A stretch of DNA of 36,877 bases from NCBI GenBank assembly GCA_045577615.1, contig JAZNIT010000061.1, forward strand, positions 1 to 36,877, written 5' to 3'. Positions 30,308-36,877 of this stretch are shown piece after piece. The position numbers and the translations under genes are program-made. The first letter of the stretch is position 1, and each line of letters opens with the position of its first letter. A model generated the notes under the pieces. The model saw only the letters and a program-made list of their open reading frames with translations. It did not search any database and was not told the DNA's origin. The stretch comes from RGIG2206 sp045577615. Lineage in GTDB: Bacteria; Bacillota; Clostridia; Oscillospirales; Acutalibacteraceae.

Positions 30308-33069
30308 GACCGCTGAAACTTAAAATATCTGCATTCGGCCCCTACTCAGGAGTTACCGAGTTTGATTTTGACATGCTTGGCAAGGGTGGCCTGTACCTCA
30401 TCACAGGTGACACCGGTGCAGGCAAAACCACCATTTTTGATGCTATCACCTATGCCCTTTACGGCGAGCCAAGCGGCAAAAACCGCGAGGTTTCCATGCT
30501 TCGCTCCAAATATGCCGACGATGCCACTCCCACCGAGGTAGAGCTGATTTTCGCCTACCGCGACGCTCAGTATAAGGTTAAGCGCAACCCCGAATATGAG
30601 CGCGAGGCCAAGCGTGGCGGCGGCACCACCAAGCAGGTTGCCAACGCCGAGCTAACCTATCCCGACGGCAAGGTTGTCACCCGCATTAAGGATGTTGACG
30701 GGGCGATTAAGGATATAATCGGCATCGACCGCAACCAATTTTGCCAAATTGCAATGATTGCTCAAGGCGACTTTTTGAAGCTGCTGCTTGCCCCCACCAA
30801 GGAGCGTATGGAGATATTCCGACATATTTTTAAGACGGAGCATTTTCAGAGTCTGCAGGAGCGGCTTAAACGGGAGTCGGGCAACCTTAACGACCAGTGC
30901 GAAGCCATCCGCAGAAGCGTTGAACAATACGTGGGCGGCATCCTTTGTGACGAGGACGACACCGATTTTATAGAGGTCGGCAAGGCCAAGCAGGGTGAGC
31001 TGACCGTCGAGGACACCATCCTTTTGCTGAAAAGACTGATTGAAAAGGATGAAAGCGGCGAGGTTAAAATCGGCGCACAGCAGAAGGCTCTGCAGGAAAA
31101 ACTTGACCAAGTTAAGGCGGCTGTGAACAAGGCGCAGGACGTCCTCAAGGCCAAGGAGGATTTGGATAAAAACCAAGCCGACACCAAGGCTGCCGAGGAG
31201 CTGCACGCCCTGCTTTTGCAGCAGTTCGAGGATGAAAAAACAAAACAGCCCCAGATTAAAAAGCTGGGCGAGCAGGCGGCCGCCATCAAGGCTCTTTTGC
31301 CCGACTACGACGAGCTGAGCGGCAAGTCGGCACAATATGCTCAAAACAATCAGTTTATCGAAGGCGGCGACCAACGCCTTTTGAAAATTCAGGATGATAT
31401 TAAAGCCGCCGAGGAGGAAATTGCCTCTCTCACCCGTGAAAAGGCAGAGCTTGATAAGGCAGGCGAGGAGAAAATCCGTCTTGAAAATCAGCTCAAGCTG
31501 TTAAAAGAGGGCGTGGCAAAGCTCAACGCTCTGCGAAGCAGCATTGCCAACCTTGAACAGACCAAGGCGGACTATGACCGCGCCGTTGCACTTTATAAAG
31601 AAAAGCAGGGGTTAGCCGAGCAAGCCGACAGCCAATTTAAAGAGCAAAACCGCATTTATCTTGAGGCGCAGGCAGGCATTCTTGCCGACACCCTGCAGGA
31701 CAATCATCCCTGCCCCGTGTGTGGCTCCACACTTCATCCCCGCGTGGCAGTCAAGCCTGCCGATGCTCCATCCAAGGAGCAGCTGGAGGGCTTGCAGCGT
31801 CAACTTTACGATGCCAACCGCTACGCCAACGATGCGCGCAACAGAGCAAGCGCCCTTAAGGGCTCGCTGGACGAAAAGCGTGAAAGCGCGCTTAAGGAGG
31901 CGGCCGACCTTTTGGGCGACGTGGACACCAAAGAGGTGAAGGCGCTTATCACCGTCAAGCTCTCTGATTCAGAGGCTGAGATAGATAAAATCGCCAAGCA
32001 GATTTTAACCGAACAGAGCAAAATCGACCGCAAGGCAGCCATCGACGAGGCTCTTCCAAAAAAGGCAGAGGGGGTTGAGACGGCCAAGCAAAGGCTTGAG
32101 CAAATCAAGGATGCCCTTAAGGTGAAAAGTGCCGAAAACGGCGCTTTGGAAAAACGGCTTGCAGAGCTTAAGGCTCGCCTCACCTTTGACTCAAAGGAGG
32201 CGGCCGAGGCAGAAATCCGCGGCCTTGAGCAGAAGGCCGAGGGGCTTGCCGCTGCCTTTGACAGCGCGGCAAAGCGGCTTAACGAGTGCGGCGAGAAATT
32301 GGCTTCACTTAAGGCTGCAAAAGAGGAAATCGTCAAGCGCATCGGCACCGCCGATGAGGCCGACACCCCATCTCTTATGCAAACGAAGGATGGGCTTGAG
32401 GATGAGATTGGCAAGCTCGATTTGAGGGCAAAGGCCATCCACAGCCGCATCAGTGCCAACCGCTCTGCGCTGGACAACATCACCCTTAAATCGGCCGATT
32501 TGATTGCTGCCGAAAAAAGATATACCTGGGTTAAGGCCTTGTCAAACACCGCCAACGGTCAGCTTGCAGGCAAGGAAAAAATTATGCTTGAAACCTATAT
32601 TCAGATGCATTATTTTGACCGAATTATCGCTCGCGCCAACTCACGGCTGATGATTATGACCGACGGTCAATACGACCTGGTGCGCCGCAAGGAGGCCCTT
32701 TCAAAATCGGGGCAGAGCGGTCTTGACCTTGACGTAATCGACCATTACAACGGCTCTCACCGCAGCGTTAAAACCCTGTCGGGCGGCGAATCCTTTAAGG
32801 CTTCGTTGGCGCTTGCACTTGGTCTTGCGGACGAAATTCAGTCCTCTGCAGGCGGCATTCAGCTTGACACCATGTTTGTGGACGAGGGCTTTGGCTCTTT
32901 GGACGAGGAGTCCCTTGCCGCCGCTATGAAGGCGCTTGGCTCCCTTGCCGAGAGCAACCGTCTGGTGGGCATCATCTCCCACGTGGGCGAGCTTAAGCAG
33001 CGCATTGACAAGCAGATTATCGTAACCAAGGATAAATCGGGCGGCAGCAAGGCCGAAATTGTAGTTTAA
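30304..33069 (+). CDS. sbcC: Nuclease SbcCD subunit C
   Basis: Rad50-like SMC-type ATPase. The 921 residues are arranged as an N-terminal ATPase half (Walker A GDTGAGKTTIFD near 33-44), two long coiled-coil arms (about 180-460 and 490-720), the zinc hook HPCPVCGSTLHP near residue 470 and the C-terminal ATPase half with the signature LSGGESFKASLALALGLA and Walker B MFVDEGFGSLDEESL. It forms the heterotetramer with SbcD. The length is shorter than the E. coli protein, as usual for Firmicutes. It is immediately followed by repeat E2. Confidence 0.96.
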   Translation: MRPLKLKISAFGPYSGVTEFDFDMLGKGGLYLITGDTGAGKTTIFDAITYALYGEPSGKNREVSMLRSKYADDATPTEVELIFAYRDAQYKVKRNPEYEREAKRGGGTTKQVANAELTYPDGKVVTRIKDVDGAIKDIIGIDRNQFCQIAMIAQGDFLKLLLAPTKERMEIFRHIFKTEHFQSLQERLKRESGNLNDQCEAIRRSVEQYVGGILCDEDDTDFIEVGKAKQGELTVEDTILLLKRLIEKDESGEVKIGAQQKALQEKLDQVKAAVNKAQDVLKAKEDLDKNQADTKAAEELHALLLQQFEDEKTKQPQIKKLGEQAAAIKALLPDYDELSGKSAQYAQNNQFIEGGDQRLLKIQDDIKAAEEEIASLTREKAELDKAGEEKIRLENQLKLLKEGVAKLNALRSSIANLEQTKADYDRAVALYKEKQGLAEQADSQFKEQNRIYLEAQAGILADTLQDNHPCPVCGSTLHPRVAVKPADAPSKEQLEGLQRQLYDANRYANDARNRASALKGSLDEKRESALKEAADLLGDVDTKEVKALITVKLSDSEAEIDKIAKQILTEQSKIDRKAAIDEALPKKAEGVETAKQRLEQIKDALKVKSAENGALEKRLAELKARLTFDSKEAAEAEIRGLEQKAEGLAAAFDSAAKRLNECGEKLASLKAAKEEIVKRIGTADEADTPSLMQTKDGLEDEIGKLDLRAKAIHSRISANRSALDNITLKSADLIAAEKRYTWVKALSNTANGQLAGKEKIMLETYIQMHYFDRIIARANSRLMIMTDGQYDLVRRKEALSKSGQSGLDLDVIDHYNGSHRSVKTLSGGESFKASLALALGLADEIQSSAGGIQLDTMFVDEGFGSLDEESLAAAMKALGSLAESNRLVGIISHVGELKQRIDKQIIVTKDKSGGSKAEIVV

Positions 33070-33090
33070 AATAAAAAGAGAGTGAGATTA

Positions 33091-33466
33091 GGCGTTGTAC
33101 CCGTAAGGATACAACGCCAGTTTTATTCGCCAAAGGCGAGCTCTATTGCTACGCAGTTATATTTGAACTTCGTTCAAGTTATATTGCCTTCGGCAGTTTA
33201 TTGGCGAATAAAATATCACTAAAACCGCAAGGTTTTAATATCACTTTGCCGTTAGGCAAAATATCACTGTGAGACCTGTCTCACAATATCACTATTAATT
33301 TTTTGAGATAGTAAAACGGATGTGCAGAATTTCTACACATCCGTTTAATCTTTGTCTCATACCGTAACAAGCAGGACATTTTGGCGCCAAATGTCACTTA
33401 CTAGGAGAACCTAAAACCCTTTGAATCTTGCTCACGATTTATTGCGGCCTGTGATGCAGTACGCAA
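33091..33466. repeat. Structured repeat E2: multi-hairpin array homologous to E1
   Basis: Same architecture and orientation as E1. Hairpin 33091-33118 (GGCGTTGTA / TACAACGCC, loop containing CGTAAGG); TTTTATTCGCC (33121-33131) pairing with GGCGAATAAAA (33203-33213), with three small hairpins between. Then four AATATCACT units separated by hairpins with stems AAAACC/GGTTTT, TTGCC/GGCAA and GTGAG/CTCAC. Next a terminator-like hairpin (AAACGGATGTG / CACATCCGTTT, about 33314-33347), decamer TTTGTCTCAT (33351-33360), AACAAGCAGG and hairpin 33374-33395. Near its right end is the core GCGGCCTGTGATGCAGTAC (33444-33462), shared with E3/E4, 25 bases from the stop of the next minus-strand gene. It fills the 416-base gap after sbcC. 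Confidence 0.85.
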
Positions 33467-33485
33467 AAGTGGGAAAGTTTTGATA

Positions 33486-33968
33486 TTAAGGATGTTCCTT
33501 TATGGATGTCACAACCCATTGATTATCTTTTTTCTCTAATTCCCATCTGGAAAGAATACCCAAAGAGCCAAAGGTGACTTCGCCATCCTTATCGTACGCT
33601 TCACTTGAATATTTTACCCAAATATATCCGCTGTCTCCCGAAAAATTAGCTGCTACAAATTTTAATTTATGTTTTTCAGTAACAGCTTCATCATCGGTAA
33701 CGCATAAATATCCTAATTTACCAAAATCTTTCTCGGCAATTTCGTTATTTGTAATTGTGGACAGTGCATTATCTGCTTCTTTTAGAAATTTTTTAGCAGT
33801 TATATAGTCTGATATTGAGGTTGGATATATAATTTGCTTATATTCATCACCAAAATAGTCTTTATCGGGAATATAGTTACCAACATAAAGGATAGTAGCT
33901 CTTAAACATCCAATAAAAAGCAACATACAAATAGTTATTATGATTATCCTAATTGCTTTTTTCTTCAT
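33486..33968 (-). CDS. Hypothetical membrane-anchored or lipoprotein
   Basis: Unrecognised 160-residue protein. Residues 1-5 are basic (MKKKA) followed by a hydrophobic segment to about 20 with LLFIGC, which is close to a lipobox, so it is either a lipoprotein or a single-pass anchored protein facing outward. The rest is soluble; the C-terminal half (GYIWVKYSSEAYDKDGEVT ... SRWELEKKDNQWVVTSIKEHP) has the look of a small alpha/beta NTF2-like or immunity-type domain, but I cannot assign a family. TGTTATAAT (extended -10) and AAGGTGGTG precede the start. AT-rich. Followed at its stop by repeat E2. Confidence 0.6.
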   Translation of the reverse strand: MKKKAIRIIIITICMLLFIGCLRATILYVGNYIPDKDYFGDEYKQIIYPTSISDYITAKKFLKEADNALSTITNNEIAEKDFGKLGYLCVTDDEAVTEKHKLKFVAANFSGDSGYIWVKYSSEAYDKDGEVTFGSLGILSRWELEKKDNQWVVTSIKEHP

Positions 33969-34034
33969 ATAATCACCACCTTGATTTTATTATAACATAC
34001 TATCTGTCCCCATAAAAGGACTTTGCAAAGAAAA

Positions 34035-34144
34035 ATCCGCCCGAATTTCTTCGGGCGGATAGTTTTGTTTTATAAAGTCAGCAATTACTTGCTTTCTTTG
34101 ATAGCAGCCTGTGGTGCTATCAGCAAAAGAGGGAAATTGTGTAT
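34035..34144. repeat. Structured repeat E3
   Basis: Plus-strand order: hairpin ATCCGCCCGAA-TTTC-TTCGGGCGGAT (34035-34060), decamer TTTGTTTTAT (34064-34073), hairpin AGCAA-TTAC-TTGCT (34080-34093), hairpin GATAGCA / TGCTATC around GCCTGTGG (34100-34121), then GCAAAAGAGGGAAA up to the stop codon of the DUF7336-like gene. On the minus strand the first hairpin with its T-run is an intrinsic terminator for that gene. Confidence 0.75.
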
Positions 34145-34381
34145 CTAATATGTATAAGTCACAAAGCCATCTATCCAAAAAGTTCTGTCCAATAATTTTG
34201 GTTTGCAAAAACGAAACACTTTTCTCACTCTAAAACCTTCAACAGTATCTTTAAAACCTTCTTTGATTTTTAGAATTTCTATCGCATTTTCTGCATTGGA
34301 TATTGAACTGTAAATACCAATATCCTTACATTCAAAATGGTCTTGTAGTTTGTATTTATGTGTAACTTTGTAACATATCAT
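34145..34381 (-). CDS. Small DUF7336-like protein
   Basis: A 78-residue soluble protein. The pattern GIYSSISNAENAIEILKIKEGFKDTVEGFRVRKVF followed by LDRTFWIDGFVTYTY near the end resembles the DUF7336 family, small proteins of unknown function often found in variable or polymorphic-toxin/immunity-like neighbourhoods. The promoter is at 34404-34431 and AGAGGTGG precedes the ATG. Monocistronic, followed by repeat E3. The family assignment is from memory of the pattern. Confidence 0.6.
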   Translation of the reverse strand: MICYKVTHKYKLQDHFECKDIGIYSSISNAENAIEILKIKEGFKDTVEGFRVRKVFRFCKPKLLDRTFWIDGFVTYTY

Positions 34382-34403
34382 TTATAGTCCACCTCTTTAT
34401 TTC

Positions 34404-34431
34404 ATTATAACGATTTGTCAATGAATTTCAA
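34404..34431 (-). promoter_or_regulatory. Promoter of the DUF7336-like gene
   Basis: Minus strand TTGAAA (5 of 6), 16-bp spacer, TATAAT (6 of 6). Confidence 0.65.
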
Positions 34432-34446
34432 TAGAATACGCAAAAA

Positions 34447-34550
34447 TCCCTCTGCCGAATAATCAGTAGAGGGAAAATTTGCTTTATAAATCTAATTACT
34501 TAGATTCTTTGATAGCAGCCTGTGGTGCAGTACATCGAGCGATGAGAATA
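34447..34550. repeat. Structured repeat E4
   Basis: Plus-strand order: hairpin TCCCTCT / AGAGGGA (34447-34474), decamer TTTGCTTTAT (34478-34487), hairpin AATCTAA-TTAC-TTAGATT (34489-34506) with the same TTAC loop as E3 but a different stem, core TTTGATAGCAGCCTGTGGTGC (about 34508-34528, identical in E3), and a small CATCG-AG-CGATG hairpin. It ends about 17 to 34 bases from the stop of the next minus-strand gene. On the minus strand the first hairpin plus ATTTTT acts as a terminator. Confidence 0.75.
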
Positions 34551-34566
34551 AATTTTAAACCTGTCC

Positions 34567-34914
34567 TTAACAGTGCGCCCCATAATCTTCACTCTCTTTT
34601 TTGTTTTTCTTTTTAAGCTTGTATTTTTCGTACACCCTTTTCAGCACGCCCAAGGTCTTTTGGTCGTTGGGAAAAATCCATTTGAGCAAAAACATGGCAA
34701 TAAGGCAGGTTACGATTTTTTCGGGCGACAGAGGCACCCACAAAAAAGCAAGATATGCTCCTGCAACGGCCATCATCCACTCGATGCCAAACCACACGCC
34801 AAAGCCCATCATTACGTATGACCAGCCGTTGGTGATCATCCACGCAAGGCCAAAGCAGAGCAAAAAGCGCGGGTTGAGTATAAACTGCACTATGGCTTTT
34901 AACTTCTTTTTCAT
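34567..34914 (-). CDS. Small membrane protein, unknown function
   Basis: A 115-residue protein with a basic start (MKKKLK), three hydrophobic segments (about 16-38, 40-60, 65-80) and a Lys-rich soluble tail (about 88-110). I recall similar short proteins in Clostridia annotated only as hypothetical. AGGAG precedes the ATG. It follows the PHP-like gene by 38 bases, with a hairpin in between, so it may be partly co-transcribed. Followed by repeat E4. Confidence 0.7.
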   Translation of the reverse strand: MKKKLKAIVQFILNPRFLLCFGLAWMITNGWSYVMMGFGVWFGIEWMMAVAGAYLAFLWVPLSPEKIVTCLIAMFLLKWIFPNDQKTLGVLKRVYEKYKLKKKNKKESEDYGAHC

Positions 34915-34928
34915 AAACTTCTCCTAAC

Positions 34929-34945
34929 GCCCGTTTACGACGGGC
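34929..34945 (-). terminator. Hairpin between the PHP-like gene and the small membrane gene
   Basis: GCCCGT / ACGGGC with a 5-nt loop. On the plus strand it is followed by TTTGTTTTT; on the minus strand GTTAGGAG follows, so in the direction of the genes it is an intercistronic hairpin and not a full terminator. Confidence 0.4.
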
Positions 34946-34952
34946 TTTGTTT

Positions 34953-35675
34953 TTATCCTTCAATGCAGTCCTCAATTGCGCGGGAGTTGGTGATGACGGC
35001 TGCCACCGATTGGTTGCGGCCAAGGTAGGCAAAGGCATCCACCATCTCTGCTGTGGGGCGCAGAGGGTATCCTCCTGCCGCTACCACAGGCACGCCAAGC
35101 TCGTCACCAAGGGCATATATCTGCTTATATACCTCTTGTTCCCTCTCGTCGGTGGTGAGAGAGAGCTGATAAAAATCGAAAAATCGGCTGAAATAATCCT
35201 TAAAATCCTTGACGGCATTGCGTAAAAAGGCATCATACAGCTCTGACTGATTGCCGCAGGAGCCAACCAGTAGATTGTGTCGGTTGTGGCGGATGGCATC
35301 CAAAGCCACCACCCATCTGCCACCCTTCTTTTGACGGGTGGCAAGTATGCTTTTGATCCCTTCAAGCCCCTGCTCATTCTTGGCCAGCAGGGTGGCGTAA
35401 TAATAACTTTTGCTTTCGGGACAACGCTGATAACACACCTTGACACCGAAAATTCCCTTGACCTTGGGGTGAGCCTTGGCTTGTGCTGAGATAGCCTGAA
35501 AATCCTTTTTGCGGTTAAAATTCAAAAAGGCGACGGCGCTTAATCCGTAACGCTCGGCAATGGCAAAGGTTTGCTCTATATCGGTGGTCAGAGGTGCATC
35601 AAAATGCAGCTCTGCGCGTGGCATAATATGTTTATCGGGGTCAACGGGTCCCGGCCTTTTAAGTGTTATTATCAT
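34953..35675 (-). CDS. Free-standing PolC-type PHP-like domain, probably inactive
   Basis: A 240-residue protein resembling the PHP domain of DNA polymerase III alpha (PolC/DnaE), without any polymerase part. Collinear features: AELHFDAPLTTDIEQTFAIAERYGLSAVAFLN (21-52) for the usual ELHxHT...D segment, GIFGVKV for the GLE strand, ATLLAKNEQGLEGIKSIL, LLVGSCGNQSELYDAFL and GVPVVAAGGYPL for the usual GxPVVATGDVHYL. The second His of HxH and the Asp-His of the last motif are missing, so metal-dependent phosphoesterase activity is unlikely. GGGAGG precedes the ATG. Divergent from the aldo/keto reductase. Function unknown; a binding or regulatory role is possible. Confidence 0.7.
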   Translation of the reverse strand: MIITLKRPGPVDPDKHIMPRAELHFDAPLTTDIEQTFAIAERYGLSAVAFLNFNRKKDFQAISAQAKAHPKVKGIFGVKVCYQRCPESKSYYYATLLAKNEQGLEGIKSILATRQKKGGRWVVALDAIRHNRHNLLVGSCGNQSELYDAFLRNAVKDFKDYFSRFFDFYQLSLTTDEREQEVYKQIYALGDELGVPVVAAGGYPLRPTAEMVDAFAYLGRNQSVAAVITNSRAIEDCIEG

Positions 35676-35700
35676 AGCATCCTCCCTTTTTATTCAGGAT

Positions 35701-35729
35701 TTGTTTTTTTGCAATTGTTATGTTATAAT
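35701..35729 (+). promoter_or_regulatory. Extended -10 promoter of the aldo/keto reductase
   Basis: TGTTATAAT gives a perfect extended -10; the -35 at 17 bp (TTGTTT) is weak. The leader is about 85 bases and contains an AAAGGC / GCCTTT hairpin (about 35738-35753). Confidence 0.65.
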
Positions 35730-35820
35730 ACTTAAAAAAGGCGGTTATGCCTTTATTATAACCTATGTATCGGCAAAACCCAAGTATTTTATTTGCAAAT
35801 TAACCGAAGGAGCTGTTTTA

Positions 35821-36732
35821 ATGTATAACATTCCTCTTGGCAAGAGCGGTTTGTCCGTGCCCACCGTTGCCGTGGGCTGTATGCGCATATCCAATATGAC
35901 CGACAAGGAGGCCTCGGCCTTTGTTAACCACTGCGTTGACAGCGGCGCTTACTTTTTTGACCACGCCGACATTTACGGCAACGGCGAGAGCGAGCGGGTT
36001 TTTGGCAAGGCCGTTGCAGGTATGAGGGACAAGGTGCTTATTCAGACCAAGTGCGGCATTGTGCGAGGCAAAATGTTCGATTTTTCATACGACCACATTG
36101 TTGAGTCGGTTGAGGGTAGCCTTAAGCGGCTGGGCACCGACTACGTTGACGTGCTGCTGCTTCACCGCCCCGACGCCCTTGTTGAGCCTGATGAGGTTGC
36201 CCGCGCATTCAGCCATCTTAAAGAGTCGGGCAAGGTTAAGCACTTTGGCGTGTCTAACCAGAACCCCTATCAGATGGAGCTTTTGGCCAACAGCCTTGAT
36301 ATGCCCCTTTGCGCCAATCAGCTGCAGCTTTCAATTATGCACGCGCCCATGATTAACGAGGGCATCAACGTGAATATGTACAATGAGTCGGCCGTCAATC
36401 GCAGCAGCGGCGTGCTTGACTACTGCCGTCTGAAGGGCATCACCCTGCAGGCATGGTCACCTATGCAAAAGGGATTTTTTGGCGGCTGCTTTGTGGATGA
36501 CCCCACCCTGACCCAATTAAACGAGGTGCTTGGCAGGTTAGCCGATAAATACGGCGTAAGCAAAACCTCCATCGCCATTGCCTGGATTTTGCGCCACCCT
36601 GCCAAAATTCAAGCTGTTACAGGCACCACCAATCTGACCCGCCTGACCGACTCCTTCAAGGCCACCGAGATAACTCTCACTCGCGAGGAGTGGTATGAAA
36701 TTTATAAGGCTGCAGGCAACGTCTTGCCCTGA
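35821..36732 (+). CDS. Aldo/keto reductase (YdhF-like)
   Basis: NAD(P)H-dependent oxidoreductase of the AKR superfamily, 303 residues, closest in layout to the YdhF/COG4989 group. The TIM-barrel catalytic tetrad is present: Asp47 and Tyr52 (FFDHADIYGNGESE), Lys77 (IQTKCGI) and His115 (VLLLHRPD). The family segment HFGVSNQNPYQMELL and the C-terminal cofactor region (ILRHPAKIQAVTGTTNLTRL) are intact. The ATG at 35821 follows AAGGAG; the frame is open far upstream without a ribosome-binding site. Substrate unknown. Monocistronic with a terminator. Confidence 0.93.
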   Translation: MYNIPLGKSGLSVPTVAVGCMRISNMTDKEASAFVNHCVDSGAYFFDHADIYGNGESERVFGKAVAGMRDKVLIQTKCGIVRGKMFDFSYDHIVESVEGSLKRLGTDYVDVLLLHRPDALVEPDEVARAFSHLKESGKVKHFGVSNQNPYQMELLANSLDMPLCANQLQLSIMHAPMINEGINVNMYNESAVNRSSGVLDYCRLKGITLQAWSPMQKGFFGGCFVDDPTLTQLNEVLGRLADKYGVSKTSIAIAWILRHPAKIQAVTGTTNLTRLTDSFKATEITLTREEWYEIYKAAGNVLP

Positions 36733-36740
36733 TGAGAAAT

Positions 36741-36770
36741 AAATATCCCCCCGTATAACGGGGGGTATTT
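36741..36770 (+). terminator. Terminator of the aldo/keto reductase gene
   Basis: AAATATCCCCCCGT pairs with ACGGGGGGTATTT around a short loop, followed by CATTTTC. The stem is strong; the T-tract is short. Confidence 0.8.
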
Positions 36771-36877
36771 CATTTTCGGGCATAGCCCTAATACTACTGG
36801 CGGCGCACAAGTGCGCTTTTTATTGGCCTGCCAGCCACGCAACGGTCATCGGCGACCCGTAAACGGGTTGTAAGTCT
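36771..36877. other. Structured intergenic sequence cut by the window end
   Basis: No gene is visible. There are several short inverted repeats: GGGCATAGCCC-type (about 36778-36788), GGCGCACAAGTGCGC (about 36802-36816) and ACCCGTAAACGGGT (about 36855-36868). The dense hairpins suggest part of an intergenic repeat or structured RNA continuing beyond the window. Confidence 0.4.

Noticed and set aside
33990..34208. 72-residue minus-strand frame as a gene
   Set aside because: It spans the end of the DUF7336-like gene and the hairpins of repeat E3, and has no ribosome-binding site.
33091..34550. Calling E1-E4 integron attC sites outright
   Set aside because: No integron integrase is in the window and I cannot identify attC core motifs (such as GTTRRRY). 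Kept only as a hypothesis.

Overview
This 36.9 kb window looks like a chromosomal core segment of a Gram-positive Clostridia genome, probably a gut Oscillospirales/Ruminococcaceae-type bacterium. The grounds are the HrcA/CIRCE-controlled dnaK operon, the T-box in front of hisS-aspS, the scr-dnaX-ybaB-recR cluster, the mreBCD-mrdA block with maf, and sigma-A type promoters. Species identity is inference. Most genes lie on the minus strand. The core genes are moderately GC-rich, while 27.2-29.1 kb and 33.1-34.6 kb are clearly AT-rich.

Layout. 0-5 kb: hrcA-grpE-dnaK-dnaJ heat-shock operon with promoter and a perfect CIRCE operator. 5-7.1 kb (plus strand): a YitT-family membrane protein and an O-antigen-ligase/Wzy-like membrane protein. 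7.2-7.4 kb: a small Cys-rich membrane protein behind a perfect consensus promoter. 7.5-10.4 kb: SRP RNA, dnaX, ybaB, recR. 10.4-11 kb: a long structured intergenic repeat (E1). 11-12.6 kb: a DUF1643 protein and class II fructose-bisphosphate aldolase. 12.6-18.15 kb: T-box, hisS, aspS, a CobW metallochaperone with a His/Cys repeat tract, and a second degenerate CobW-like protein fused to a DUF1980/TIGR03943-like tail. 18.2-24.5 kb: maf, mreB, mreC, mreD, mrdA, a MinD-like ATPase and mgsA, a cell-elongation cluster without minC, minE or rodA. 24.5-26.9 kb: zapA and a U32 peptidase. 27.1 kb: tRNA-Pro(GGG). 27.2-29.1 kb: an AT-rich accessory stretch with an AbiU2-like HEPN protein, a zinc-ribbon membrane protein and an inverted-repeat-bounded element. 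29.1-33.1 kb: sbcD-sbcC. 33.1-34.9 kb: three small minus-strand genes, each followed by a member of the structured repeat family (E2, E3, E4). 35-36.7 kb: a free-standing degenerate PolC-type PHP domain and, divergently, an aldo/keto reductase.

The most unusual signal is the E1-E4 family. All four copies have the same orientation, lie 3' of minus-strand genes, and share a decamer next to a terminator-like hairpin. E1 and E2, 22.7 kb apart, keep the same series of hairpins with the same loops and linkers although several stem sequences have been replaced on both sides. E3 and E4 do the same on a smaller scale. This compensatory pattern suggests selection on RNA or single-stranded DNA structure. 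I do not recognise it as a named family. Other points of interest are a T-box whose specifier region contains both an Asp and a His codon upstream of a gene encoding 43 His in about 83 residues, the CobW-DUF1980 fusion, the MinD without its partners, and the PHP domain that has lost metal-binding residues. Everything here comes from reading the sequence; no database search or folding program was run.
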